Shown piece after piece: positions 38,301-46,424 of a stretch of DNA of 64,000 nt. Where the stretch lies: positions 27,599-91,598 of the forward strand of contig JAKPEO010000032.1 in NCBI GenBank assembly GCA_029551925.1, read 5' to 3'. The position numbers were made by a program, and so were the translations under genes. This DNA is from a bacterium. GTDB taxonomy: Bacteria; JAGOBX01. The number at the start of each line of letters is the position of its first letter. Position 1 is the stretch's first letter. The notes under the pieces are model-generated. The model was not told the origin of the DNA, ran no database searches, and saw only the letters and a program-made list of their open reading frames with translations.

Positions 38301-41064
38301 TACTCCGCTGCTGTCGCTTGATAATACTAAACCGTCTATTTCTATTCGGCTGCCGCAAAATGATGCTGTGATTAGTGGCTATCCTGTAAGTATAAATATT
38401 AAAGGCACAGCAGTAGATATTGACGGCCGCGGCGATATACCTGATAGACAAGCGTCTGAAATGTATAGAGTATTGATAAAAGTTGAAGCGGATTATAATT
38501 TTGACGGAGATTATAGTGATTCTACTTGGTATTTGGATTATTTGGCTACTGATGTAGCGAATACTTCTATAAATCAATTAAGTTGGAGTCAATGGCAATT
38601 TCATCTTATTCCGCAGAGCGCTGATACTGCAAATTTAAAAATATCTGTTAAAGCAATAGATAATGCTGGAAATTCCACAGATTATGATAGTCAGTATATT
38701 TATATAAAATATCGTCCGTATTATTCTGATTTTTATCCGCCAGAAGTATCGATGATTAATGTTTCGCCGAATCCATTTTCCCCGAACAGCGATGGCGTCA
38801 AAGATTATATTGAATTAAATTATTCGATAAATGAGCGTGTAGAAACAGCAGTTTTAAATATTTATAATTATAACAATGTTTTAGTTAGAAAAATAACCAG
38901 AACCAATCAGCAGCCTGGCGCAAATCAGATTATTTGGGACGGCAAGGACAATAACGGCAATATTGTATCAGAAGGACAATATAAGTTAGAACTTATACTA
39001 TATGATGCTTCTGAAAATAAAACAACAGAATACTCAAGCGTAGTAGTAGATTATTCGCAGCCGGTAATCTCTAATGTTCGGGTATCGAATAATCCATTTT
39101 CCCCGAACGGCGATGGTATTAAAGATAATACTGTAATTTCATTTGATGTAAGCGGTATCGACGCTTCAATGACTGTCGGCGAAATACGAGCATATAAACC
39201 GAAAAATACTACTGGGGGAATATTGGAATTTATCAGCGGGCCTTATTTAATGATGCAGCCGTCAGAACTTGTATTGATTACGCAAGGAATAATCGCTTAT
39301 GAATTGAGGTTAATATTAAAAGGAAAAGATAGATATGGTAATGAAATGGTGTCAGATGAAATCGTCGTGCCAGTCGGCACAAAATCTAATGTATTAATAA
39401 ATGTGCCGGGTGAGTTTGCCGAAGTTATAGGATTTGGCAATTCTACGCATGGCGCGCAAGCGAGTGAAGAATTTGATTATAGATTTTATTTAGCGACAAA
39501 AGTCGGAAATTCTATTGTTAAAATTTATAAGATGTCTGGCGAAAAGGTTACGGAATTAGCGGTGCAGCCGCCGTTTAAAGGCAATGGCTCGTATTCTGTT
39601 ACTTGGAATGGTTCAGGACAGCCGGATGGTTTATATACTTTTAGAATTTATGTTGAAGACGAAAGCGGTAATGAAGCGTTTAAAGAAGGAATAGTGGAAA
39701 TATTAACAACTTCGTTAGAAATAACAGATGCTACGGTTACGCCGAGCACTATTATGCCGGGCAGCAGTAGTTTACCGAGTCAGGCATTAATATCGTTTAA
39801 AATTACTAAACCTGCATATATTACAGCTAATATTTTAAAAAGATACAGTGTTGATACTGAACCTGTTCAATATTTAATTACTGATACTGCGCTTCAGATG
39901 GCTGGCGTAGTTGAAGTGGCTTGGAACGGCTATGACAAAAATAATATGCGTGTAGAAAATGGCGATTATGTCATAAAAATAAATGCGTATGACCCGAATA
40001 CTAAACGTACAGCAGCGCAGGAATTATATGTGTCAGTGTCATTTATTCCGCAAGTAATATTGAGCGCGCCTGTTTCGTCTGAAACTCCGCGAAAAACTAC
40101 ATTGATTAATATTAGTGGCACTGCGAAAGATAGTCGCGATAGTTATGATATTTCATCATTTCAATTGTTGATTGATGAAGTTTTAGCAAGCGGCAATCGC
40201 ACGCCGCTTGTGCGGCAGACATATACTGCAAATCAATTTAATTATAATAATTCTACCGGCGCTTGGCAGTTTGATTATAATTTGAGTATGCAGGAAAATC
40301 AGAGAAAAACTATTGAAGTGTATGTTCAAACTACTGATATTTACGGCTTGAAACATACTTCAAATAAATCGACAATTGTAATTTCTTTGACTAATGACGC
40401 AAAATTAACGCTTGTTGCAAAAGATGAAGCGGGCAATATAATTTCTTCTAATAATACTGTGCAATTGAAATCATCAAAAATTCCGATATTAACATTTGCA
40501 TTAGATGCCGCATCTGAAAATATTACAAAAATAGATTTGTATTTGAATAATAGTTTATTGCAGACATTTAGCGTATCGAATAATGTAATGCCTGAAATCC
40601 GAGATATAAAAATTAATCCGTCAGTAGATACTAATATTCTATATGCGTATTCTTATAATATTGCTAATATTAAGTCAGCGCAATCTGAACCGTTGGTCGT
40701 TAAAATTATTATTCCAGAAAATGCTGTTGCTGTTGGAATACTTGATGCTGCGGGTAATCCGAAATTAGATAATAAACCTGTATTTAATCCTATTACTGGC
40801 GAAAAGATAGGTATAATTATCGGCGGCAGTGGAACAAGCGGCAGTTCGTCAGCAATAAGATATGCTTCGCTTAATACAGCGCAGAGCGTTAAACTTGAAG
40901 TATTTACTATGACAGGTCAAAAGATATATTCAAAATTAGAAACGCCGGATGTTAACGGCACAGTATATTGGGACGGCAAAAATTATAAAGGCAGAATAGT
41001 TAATCAGGGCTTGTATGTGATTAAAGTATTGGATAAATCTTTTCCAATTTTGATTTCTAAATAA
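32359..41064 (+). CDS. Giant secreted repeat protein (2901 residues) with gliding/FlgD-type C-terminal domains
   Basis: A signal peptide (about 1-22) is followed by a beta-rich protein. At least five related repeats of about 175-200 residues begin near 693, 895, 1070, 1258 and 1446, with more distant copies near 195 and 510. Each has (a) a ..L..Y.TA.SEP.AVIG.N..D strand pair, (b) SDL.PL..D..SGVA.Y.D and (c) an Asp-rich loop such as ADADGDGVFDATKD, which looks Ca-binding. Ig-like domains follow. Two CHU_C-type units begin near 2133 and 2237 (PNPFSPNSDGVKDY, NPFSPNGDGIKDN). The end (KLEVFTMTGQKIY...VYWDGKN..G..VNQGLYVIKV) is FlgD-Ig-like. No enzyme motif was seen; an adhesin or surface-layer role is likely. 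AGGAG precedes the ATG. Confidence 0.75.
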   Translation: MKNLKILVLTVLVIFITYKIQAKDFLDYTGAGYNNLSGSENILPGGWIVPLRFTVTPGKTSDGDTATPDQIILYQNVYLTSVTLNFGTGKGKYIQKVIISTSMSRQNEVGSVIIPDNVSGDEIDVPTNGNVNKTTTFYVMLQVADTVPNGTSFFFTLKSAELSGTREAGGGAVTQTLTQSDIGAMSSKVTVKISIKNLTKITSSPNVNYQYPSNNFIVPANSKPHAVFKLYLAQSKTIPTDVDPVSLSNIKIQIIDRYDHDFSLIDATSGDSVPNPNNISAYDLGGYGEDAGYYHTWAVYKDVGTKGNRWDESDIRLTNYKRNKILDFNNNKIEFFDEDDSDPIILVGSGGKVPYYTSDPKTDDAEDNSPDDPENYTYLVCITTGRGWGPGKVGYGDEFQLKVVSLTFGGVSDPDEYSSGMNSVKTVFADSEIIGGTTAPDPANRDDVTQMIYEIIGPVIGVNKYDADTVTRLNAFFGYPLGSPEVGRQDQKFLDFWPHSVIVIDACGGTDPDYNSTDFTKNNVNSNQQLRRIDLEFKGQNFTPSDLRPITSDKNSGIAIYANNPNHTALEQRQTVNIADPPSSTNTLADYLLPLSVDRTQWTKIDDGHYRVSLYLADGTVLPIDNNSDNTRGWDYLVAILLDKEADYSDSFEIIIPQQSIFFTNGAVNATDKIFTTDPGIGGYTYQASVPMIITDLVNRDPYIPRSSDNYPVFGLNMWQKNDVNNSVYLKAMKVYVRSLDGTKWTPNDLLPLNQGGIALWQDNIHNPNNKKGEWDEGDTMFTPLVASWDYYYGDPGYYSTAIATLIFDTISLPLTDELLDGTDGNDFFITVRTSSSISNGDNFQLRFTKSADFIFTDITGTSTIAKYFENAHKNSLLDDIWSFTSDSIVVRTLSNLTLQDLTAVSQRIDAKSEPTAVIGFNISDGIGGVEKLVKVTVQFFDSGVLNNFDVTRDLMPLSMDKTSGVAVYRDNGSITGVFDDNDEFLSMALPEWEGNSVTLNFLQSVDIPDDDLGENSGNDFFVVIRTSDTLRYSTDFRVHIPGRGLKFTRNSSNPEQELTTNLITATVPTILTDISASENDEIAYITALSEPIAVIGMRLIDIKADNTDDTDGGVKLDKILVQFSNLNDSKPFTTADLANLANDSSSGVSVWADADGDGVFDATKDTMISFVSVPYWEGAGPGDSYVLLMDLVDTNIPNSYSGKANGHNFFLVIRTSNNISYNDNFNIIIPANGIKYSIGNALNSITTREIKSKSINTLQIFNEVSTTRYLEPYGDSMAVLSFDVVDAQGATEYLKSFTLVFSRADNNISFKPTALKTLQNGGIKIFRDSKTTNGSTGEFDATDIEVPIWTDAVWTPDETLDNDTYSITIRIKNASNDVSPLPDYLTGSGAGSDYFVVISTSDICNFNDRFTVGIPIEGIEFSTGDRLPRFSSFTSDTIKISVPVIFADLLTDTQNVYITANTGPIGIIGLNVFDLADTTSGGIMLRSMTVKFSDLDASGSPSGFNLNHLATASADSMSGIALYIDNPDTGILGYLDSKDTFIPLSTPPTKLTIYEYKLTPSVPIDIRNDSNGYSNIIVALRTSSQLTDKSTFRYSIESGKIEFIDKDNNIFINSYGFSSKNYVIGDVSVPKTPDIYPPSNSITYKVGDTITIRLTFAADNHEHDYKNLKVYGNFRQWNTSDTTVEAEADGFGAYTLTFVIPDTTVIVEAAVKPCTITIYDPLMNTHTLYWFAGLDNTPPVCFVNATQDDTAYSHLYDSLTNFRYPIYKNGDTVAIYTVWDTTVNRVLGDFSNLDSSYKARQVNFTKISRPYNTQFYTQLLAQVSNPDASNIWIGEYQISSDNIMSDSNNVALKISGFENNDRTDTYWYVQLDNTSPRINAINFEITGVLRNSSSTYVKTGDQISMTIVFNELVDSYFTKVDFAAITGYDTTFATIIQPLERFSLSSLAQFYLQSTKLSDIEDANIRFILKDIAGNTSVIDTPLLSLDNTKPSISIRLPQNDAVISGYPVSINIKGTAVDIDGRGDIPDRQASEMYRVLIKVEADYNFDGDYSDSTWYLDYLATDVANTSINQLSWSQWQFHLIPQSADTANLKISVKAIDNAGNSTDYDSQYIYIKYRPYYSDFYPPEVSMINVSPNPFSPNSDGVKDYIELNYSINERVETAVLNIYNYNNVLVRKITRTNQQPGANQIIWDGKDNNGNIVSEGQYKLELILYDASENKTTEYSSVVVDYSQPVISNVRVSNNPFSPNGDGIKDNTVISFDVSGIDASMTVGEIRAYKPKNTTGGILEFISGPYLMMQPSELVLITQGIIAYELRLILKGKDRYGNEMVSDEIVVPVGTKSNVLINVPGEFAEVIGFGNSTHGAQASEEFDYRFYLATKVGNSIVKIYKMSGEKVTELAVQPPFKGNGSYSVTWNGSGQPDGLYTFRIYVEDESGNEAFKEGIVEILTTSLEITDATVTPSTIMPGSSSLPSQALISFKITKPAYITANILKRYSVDTEPVQYLITDTALQMAGVVEVAWNGYDKNNMRVENGDYVIKINAYDPNTKRTAAQELYVSVSFIPQVILSAPVSSETPRKTTLINISGTAKDSRDSYDISSFQLLIDEVLASGNRTPLVRQTYTANQFNYNNSTGAWQFDYNLSMQENQRKTIEVYVQTTDIYGLKHTSNKSTIVISLTNDAKLTLVAKDEAGNIISSNNTVQLKSSKIPILTFALDAASENITKIDLYLNNSLLQTFSVSNNVMPEIRDIKINPSVDTNILYAYSYNIANIKSAQSEPLVVKIIIPENAVAVGILDAAGNPKLDNKPVFNPITGEKIGIIIGGSGTSGSSSAIRYASLNTAQSVKLEVFTMTGQKIYSKLETPDVNGTVYWDGKNYKGRIVNQGLYVIKVLDKSFPILISK

Positions 41065-41082
41065 TTATTGTAGGTGATGAAA

Positions 41083-42654
41083 ATGAGAAAAGCAGTAATA
41101 TTAAAAAATAAAAAACAATTATTAGTAATTTTTGCCGCATTTTGGCTGGCGATATTATTATTTCAGCCGAAAACGATATACGCTGGAAATGGATTAGACG
41201 GCTCGCCACTATTTCTTTATGGCGCGCGGCCGATTGGTATGGCTAATGCTTTTACTGCCGTAGTAGGCGATTTGAACTCAGTTTTTTTTAATCCCGCTGG
41301 TACTGCTGCTATTGACCGCGCTGTGTTTAATTCTTTTTATAATAATCCTGGACAATTTAGTTGGTATAAGCAATATTTAGTAAGCGTCGGTTTTCCTTAT
41401 AAAGATATGTTCACTCATTCTTTTTCTTATACGGCGAATGATATTGATTTTAATTATTCAAGCATTAGGGAATTAATCGCTCATTGGGATACCTTATATT
41501 ATTTAGATAAATCATTTATTTATACTCTGGGTTTGAAAATTTCGCCGAGTATGTTTTTGGGCTTGAACGCATCATACAATTCAATAACAAGCAATCAAAA
41601 TTTAACAGCGAAGGGCTATGGTTTTGATATTGGATTATTAGGAAAAATCACAGAAGATTTTTCATTAGGCGCAGCGATTAAAAATGTTTATAATCGTTTG
41701 AAATGGTCTAATAATACTAATGAAGATGCTGATATGGAATATAGGATCGGCGCAAAATTTGATATATTCAACAGATTGAATCTTACAAGTGATTTATCTG
41801 CGACAGAATCTGAAAAATTCCGCACTTTGAATTTGGGTATTGAATATATTGTTTGGGAATCAGTAAAAACAAATGCTACAAAAACTCAAAGATATTTTAA
41901 ATCTTCTGATTATTATCCTGAAAATTTGGCGTTTATTGTGCGCGGCGGTATTGAAAAAGATATGTATCTTGATAAAGATACTCGATATTCAGCTGGTATG
42001 AGTATCGGCGTAGGTATGACAAAAGTTGATTATGCTTTGAAATTAGATAAAAATGGAATGTCTAAAAATAATACGCAGCATTATTTTTCGATGGGCATAG
42101 AATTTGGCGATAAACGAAAAACTGATGATGTTAAAGAAGAATCTGTAACAGAGCCACCGCTGCCTAATAATAGAGTAACGTCGGCAGCGTCAGTAAAAGC
42201 GCCGGCTATTAGACAGCGCCGCAATACAGAAATTGCAGTAGTGAATTTTAAAAATTTTTCTAATAATATGCAATTTAACTGGCTTACTACCGGTATTCCA
42301 GATATGATAATACAATCTATCAAACAGCAAAATAATTTTAATATTAAAAATCGTGCAGAAATATCGCAGATGGTAGATATGGTAACAGCGGATGTCTCTA
42401 AAATAGATGCTAATACAGCGTCGCAGATAGGTATTTTGGTTAATGCTGATGTTGTGCTTGTCGGTAGTTTTGAACTTTTGCGCGGGAATATTTTAAAGAT
42501 TAATTATCGGTTATTTGATACGGATATGCGTAGAGAATTGTTAAGCAATTCTAAACAAGGAAATACTCTTGAATTATTTAATTTAATAAATCAAATTAAT
42601 AGCGAAATAAATAATGTTATCTCATCACTTGGACCATATTATACTTTAAAGTAA
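41083..42654 (+). CDS. PorV-like barrel fused to a CsgG/FlgO/TolB-like domain
   Basis: The product is about 524 residues. After a signal peptide, residues from about 35 (LDGSPLFLYGARPIGMANAFTAV..DLNSVFFNPAGTA) to about 345 resemble the UPF0164/PorV barrels. A Pro/Ser/Arg linker follows, and then a C-terminal domain (about 385-524: TEIAVVNFKNFSNN...WLTTGIPDMI...ADVVLVGSFELL...INYRLFDT) resembles CsgG/FlgO/TolB-N-like domains. Those usually sit in periplasmic or lipoprotein assembly factors. The fusion suggests an outer-membrane assembly or secretion helper for the giant proteins. The start is uncertain: GTG 41074, ATG 41077 and ATG 41083 are in frame; the last has the best spacing to AGGTG. 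It is the last gene of the secretion block. Confidence 0.7.
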   Translation: MRKAVILKNKKQLLVIFAAFWLAILLFQPKTIYAGNGLDGSPLFLYGARPIGMANAFTAVVGDLNSVFFNPAGTAAIDRAVFNSFYNNPGQFSWYKQYLVSVGFPYKDMFTHSFSYTANDIDFNYSSIRELIAHWDTLYYLDKSFIYTLGLKISPSMFLGLNASYNSITSNQNLTAKGYGFDIGLLGKITEDFSLGAAIKNVYNRLKWSNNTNEDADMEYRIGAKFDIFNRLNLTSDLSATESEKFRTLNLGIEYIVWESVKTNATKTQRYFKSSDYYPENLAFIVRGGIEKDMYLDKDTRYSAGMSIGVGMTKVDYALKLDKNGMSKNNTQHYFSMGIEFGDKRKTDDVKEESVTEPPLPNNRVTSAASVKAPAIRQRRNTEIAVVNFKNFSNNMQFNWLTTGIPDMIIQSIKQQNNFNIKNRAEISQMVDMVTADVSKIDANTASQIGILVNADVVLVGSFELLRGNILKINYRLFDTDMRRELLSNSKQGNTLELFNLINQINSEINNVISSLGPYYTLK

Positions 42655-42667
42655 AATTTCATAATGA

Positions 42668-42705
42668 ATTTTACATATTTAAGATATTTTCTGGATATGT
42701 AAAAT
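42668..42705. terminator. Inverted repeat, possible terminator after the secretion block
   Basis: Perfect 11-bp arms (ATTTTACATAT at 42668-42678, complement at 42695-42705) with a 16-base loop lie 14 bases after the barrel gene's stop. They are pure A/T apart from one G-C pair. It could stop transcription of the secretion block or mark one edge of the decayed ATPase gene that follows. Confidence 0.35.
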
Positions 42706-42716
42706 AAGAGGTAGGA

Positions 42717-43803
42717 ATGTCTGAAAAAATCGAATATAGACAAAGAGTTGCCTTTATAAATCGCGAAAAGGAATTAGAATATTTGAATTTATATATAGAA
42801 AAAGAAGCGAGTGAAATATTATTTTTACACGGACCGAAATCGAGAGGTAAGACAACATTATTATACAGATTTTTAGATGATTTAAAGCGCCGCGATAAGA
42901 ACAATGTAAAATTTTTGAATTTGCGCGAAGTGTATTTAGGTAATTATACAGATTTTTTAAAGACATTTTTTGAGATAGATTATAGTTCGAGTAAAAGCGA
43001 TATAAAAAATATCGGCAGTATAGTTTAGGCGTATTCAAATTAGAAGTAGAAGAGATGAAGGGTTTAGAAGCCAAGAAATTAGATCCATTTGTTATAATGA
43101 AAAAAGAATTAAAAAAATTAGTAGAACGCGGTATCAAACCGATAATAATAATAGATGAATTGCAAGCGCTGATGGAAATATATATAAATGGTCAGCGGAC
43201 ATTGCTACAAGAATTATTTAATTTTTTTGTGGCAATGACCAAAGAGAGTCATTTGGCGCATATAATAATATCGTAGTCAGACGGATATTTTATAGATCAG
43301 GTGTATAATGACAGCAAATTAAAAAAAGACAAGTAAATTTTATGAAATAGATTATTTAGAAAAAGCAGATGTTCAGAAATGGTTGAGAAATTTAGAAAAA
43401 TATAGTAAAATAAAAGATTATACATTGACGGAAGAAGAGATAGAAAAGGTATGGGATACAGTCGGCGGCAGTATGTGGGAAATACAATTATTATTAACAG
43501 AATTTTTTGAAGAAGAAGTCGAGCCGGTCTGCGAAGATTACAAAATAAAAACGAAAAATTTGATAACTGATTACATTTATTTAGATGATGATAAGGAATT
43601 AATATTAAAACATTTTAGCAAGAAGAACATATTAAAAATCGAAGATTTAAAAAATGTTGATTTACATAGAAAAAATAAAGGAATTATTAGTAGATATGGT
43701 GCATAACAATATAATATATTATAATCCAGTGACAGCTAAATTTTATCCGCAGGGCAAGTCATACGAATGGGGAATAAAATTATATTTTCAAAAACAAAAA
43801 TAA
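42717..43803 (+). pseudogene. Decayed archaeal-type (ATPase_2) AAA ATPase
   Basis: Joined across frames, this would be an ATPase of about 360 residues. It has a P-loop GPKSRGKTTLLY (first frame, 42717-43028), Walker B PIIIIDELQ (second frame, from about 43020), an SDGYFIDQVYNDSK sensor block, a winged-helix-like part (VWDTVGGSMWEIQ) and the C-terminal signature NIIYYNPVTAKFYPQGKSYEWGIKLYF, ending in TAA 43801-43803. The reading frame is broken by a shift near 43020, an in-frame TAG at 43274-43276, a slip at the A7 run 43321-43327 and a shift near 43670. Neighbouring genes of 8-9 kb are intact, so this is real decay and not poor sequence. The start ATG and a GAGGTAGGA site remain. Confidence 0.8.
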
Positions 43804-43828
43804 AATAAATTATAAGGAGTTAAAAGAA

Positions 43829-44983
43829 ATGAAAAAATATGAATTTGTGGAAAATATTCCAATAGAAACAACACTAAAACATCCGAAGATACGGCGCGCT
43901 CAAGAAGTATGGCCAGATATGATAAAGCATGCGAAAAAGACAATAGATATTTGTCAATTTTATATTTCGAGCCCAAAAGGCGAAGACTTGTATCCGATAT
44001 TTGGAATGATAATTGACGCGGCGCGCAAAGGTATTCGTGTGAGAATGATTAATGACGCAATGTATCACAATAATTATCCGACAAATGTTAATTTTTTTGA
44101 AAATATCGGCAATATGGAAGTGCGTTTTTTAGATGTCACTAAAATGATGGGTGGCGGTGTAATGCACGCAAAATATATAATTATTGATGGCACAGATTGT
44201 TTTGTCGGCAGTCATAATTTTGATTGGAAATCATTGAAGCACAGCCAAAATTTAGGTATTAGAATTATAAATAAACAATTTGCCGATATTTTGACAAAAT
44301 TATTTGAATATGATTGGGAATTATGTAAAACCAATATTCGTCCGCAGTCATTTGCAGAGGAACCTAAATATTTAAAAAAACCGATATTAATAGATGAGAC
44401 TGATAAGGTAAGCGTATTGCCGGTAGTTTCGCCTGCCGCTCTTACGCCCAAGGGTTTTCATACAGAATTAGAAATTGTTATGGATCTAATTGAAAATGCA
44501 AAAGAAGAAATTTTAATTCATATAATGGAATATTCGCCAAACAGTCAATATTCGCCTGGCTTGTATTTACGCGATTACGATGCTGCGATTAGAGAAGCAG
44601 CTGCTTCAAAAAATGTCAAAGTCAGATTATTAGTATCGCATTGGGCATTGAAAAAAGGGTCGCTGCCATATGTTCAAAGTTTGTCTGTTCTTCCTAATAT
44701 CGAAGTGCGTTATATGGATATTCCGACATTAGGCGCTAATTTTGTGCCGTTTTCACGCGTACATCATGTGAAGTATATGGTCGCAGATTACGATAAATCT
44801 TGGATTACCAGCAGTAATTTAGAGCCGGATTATTTTTTGAATTCACGAAATGTAGGCGTCGGTATCTACGGCAAAAAGCCAATCAAAACTTTACGCGAAG
44901 TTTTTGAAATAAATTGGAGTAGCGAATATGCAAGATTAATAACAGCAAAAGATAATTATCCTACTCCGCGTATAGAAGCGTAA
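43829..44983 (+). CDS. Intracellular two-domain phospholipase-D-like protein
   Basis: The 384-residue protein has two complete HKD motifs: H-A-K-YIII-D near residue 112, followed by GSHNFDWKSL, and H-V-K-YMVA-D near 313, followed by TSSNLEPDYF. This is the PLD fold used by phospholipases, cardiolipin/phosphatidylserine synthases and some nucleases. No signal peptide or membrane span is seen, so it probably acts in the cytoplasm, unlike the PLD giant 12 kb upstream. AAGGAG lies before the ATG. The lack of membrane helices argues against a classic cardiolipin synthase. The exact substrate is unclear. Confidence 0.75.
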   Translation: MKKYEFVENIPIETTLKHPKIRRAQEVWPDMIKHAKKTIDICQFYISSPKGEDLYPIFGMIIDAARKGIRVRMINDAMYHNNYPTNVNFFENIGNMEVRFLDVTKMMGGGVMHAKYIIIDGTDCFVGSHNFDWKSLKHSQNLGIRIINKQFADILTKLFEYDWELCKTNIRPQSFAEEPKYLKKPILIDETDKVSVLPVVSPAALTPKGFHTELEIVMDLIENAKEEILIHIMEYSPNSQYSPGLYLRDYDAAIREAAASKNVKVRLLVSHWALKKGSLPYVQSLSVLPNIEVRYMDIPTLGANFVPFSRVHHVKYMVADYDKSWITSSNLEPDYFLNSRNVGVGIYGKKPIKTLREVFEINWSSEYARLITAKDNYPTPRIEA

Positions 44984-45033
44984 ATTTTAGTTTAAAAACA
45001 ATTATCTAAAATTTTATTGCGAGATATTTTATT

Positions 45034-46347
45034 ATGAAGATTAAATTTACGCTTTTATTGTTTTTCATTTTTTTGGCTGTTAATAACTGCGCTACGTTAA
45101 AAAAACAAAAATATGTAGCGCAGTCTGAAATTTTAGAAACTGACACTACTATTCAAAAGCCGCCAGTAGAATTACCGGATATTTCTACCGCTATAGAAAC
45201 AACTGCTGTTCAAATAGCGCCGACACCTAAATGGGACCAATATAATTCCTTATTATTTTTTGATATGTCAATGACAACAATTTACGACGATCAATATAAT
45301 GATTCTAATTCTTTGATTTCAGCGATAAATTATAGTTTGCAATATTTGAATAAATTAAATGATAAATCTATTGTTAATTTTGGCGCCGATAGTTTTACGA
45401 TTAATCATTTAAAAGAATCATTAATTGATTTTAAAGAAAAATTATTACTCTATGATTTTACTGAAACTTTTTATGAATATGTGCGCGAAAATTTTTGTTT
45501 TTATAAGAGTAATGCTGATACTGTGTTATTTACTGGTTATTATGAGCCGCTATTATTTGGATCATTTGTAAAAACTGATAAATATCGCTATCCGCTTTAT
45601 CGTGTGCCTGATAATTTTTATAAAATAGAGTTAGCTAAATATCCGTTTTATTCTAAATTTAACGGACTGCCGAAAGTTATACGCGGCAGGATACAAAATA
45701 AAAGTATTTTGCCATTTTATACTCGTGAAGAGATAGATTATAAAAATGCGTTATACGGTAAAGATTTAGAAATTGTCTGGTGCGATAATGATATAGATGT
45801 TTTCTTTTTGCATATTCAGGGCTCCGGTATTGTGCAGATTAGCGATACGCAATTTATTAGAGTAAATTACGCTGACCAAAATGGCCATCAATACAAGCCA
45901 ATTGGAAAATATTTAATTGATAAAGGATTAGTCGCTCGCGAAGATATGTCAATGCAAACATTGAAAAAATATCTTGTTGATCATCCTGAAGAAAAACAAG
46001 AAATATTCTCGTATAATCCGAGTTATGTTTTTTTTAGAATTGTCGATACTGGACCGCTCGGTAATATCGAAGTGCCGTTAACTCCATATCGCAGTATCGC
46101 AACTGATGTGCGCATTTTTCCGAAAGGCGCACTTTGTTTTATAGAAACAGAAAAGCCAATATTTAATAGCGATAATGAAATTATTGGATGGCTGCCTTTT
46201 AAAAGATTTGTAATGAATCAAGATACTGGCGGCGCGATACGTGGACCTGCACGAACTGATTTGTTTACTGGCTTTGGTAAAATAAGCGAACAAACTGCTG
46301 GAATGCTGAAAAATCCTGGAAATTTATGGTTTTTGATAAAAAAATGA
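45034..46347 (+). CDS. mltA: MltA-type membrane-bound lytic murein transglycosylase
   Basis: The 437-residue protein cleaves peptidoglycan glycan strands to 1,6-anhydro ends. It has an N-terminal hydrophobic segment with Cys in VNNC, a poor lipobox, so lipidation is uncertain. The MltA domain contains TGYYEPLLFGS near residue 168, IRGRIQNKSILPFYTREEI, FFLHIQGSGIVQI and NGHQYKPIGKYLI. The C-terminal 3D domain has the catalytic Asp in MNQDTGGAIRGPARTDLF..G (about 394). This fits a diderm envelope. No RBS stands out before the ATG. Confidence 0.93.
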   Translation: MKIKFTLLLFFIFLAVNNCATLKKQKYVAQSEILETDTTIQKPPVELPDISTAIETTAVQIAPTPKWDQYNSLLFFDMSMTTIYDDQYNDSNSLISAINYSLQYLNKLNDKSIVNFGADSFTINHLKESLIDFKEKLLLYDFTETFYEYVRENFCFYKSNADTVLFTGYYEPLLFGSFVKTDKYRYPLYRVPDNFYKIELAKYPFYSKFNGLPKVIRGRIQNKSILPFYTREEIDYKNALYGKDLEIVWCDNDIDVFFLHIQGSGIVQISDTQFIRVNYADQNGHQYKPIGKYLIDKGLVAREDMSMQTLKKYLVDHPEEKQEIFSYNPSYVFFRIVDTGPLGNIEVPLTPYRSIATDVRIFPKGALCFIETEKPIFNSDNEIIGWLPFKRFVMNQDTGGAIRGPARTDLFTGFGKISEQTAGMLKNPGNLWFLIKK

Positions 46348-46391
46348 TATTTTTCTTGTCTTAAATTTCAAAAATAAATTTTAATCTTATA

Positions 46392-46400
46392 TGATATAAT
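46392..46400 (+). promoter_or_regulatory. Extended -10 promoter of argS
   Basis: TGATATAAT (TG at 46392-46393, TATAAT at 46395-46400) is a good extended -10 element 24 bases before the argS start. No -35 match was seen. The leader would be very short, with AGGAG at 46411-46415. Confidence 0.5.
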
Positions 46401-46424
46401 AAAATAAATAAGGAGTGATTCTAA

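Noticed and set aside
23713-41000. Antisense open frames of 60-150 codons inside the giant genes
   Set aside because: They are shadows of the coding frames: no ribosome binding sites, no family motifs and Leu/Tyr-rich composition produced by the opposite strand.
42717-43803. Programmed frameshifting in the ATPase gene
   Set aside because: Three shifts plus an internal TAG with no slippery-site/pseudoknot pattern point to decay.
43829-44983. Cardiolipin synthase
   Set aside because: The two HKD motifs fit, but the N-terminal membrane helices of bacterial cardiolipin synthases are absent.
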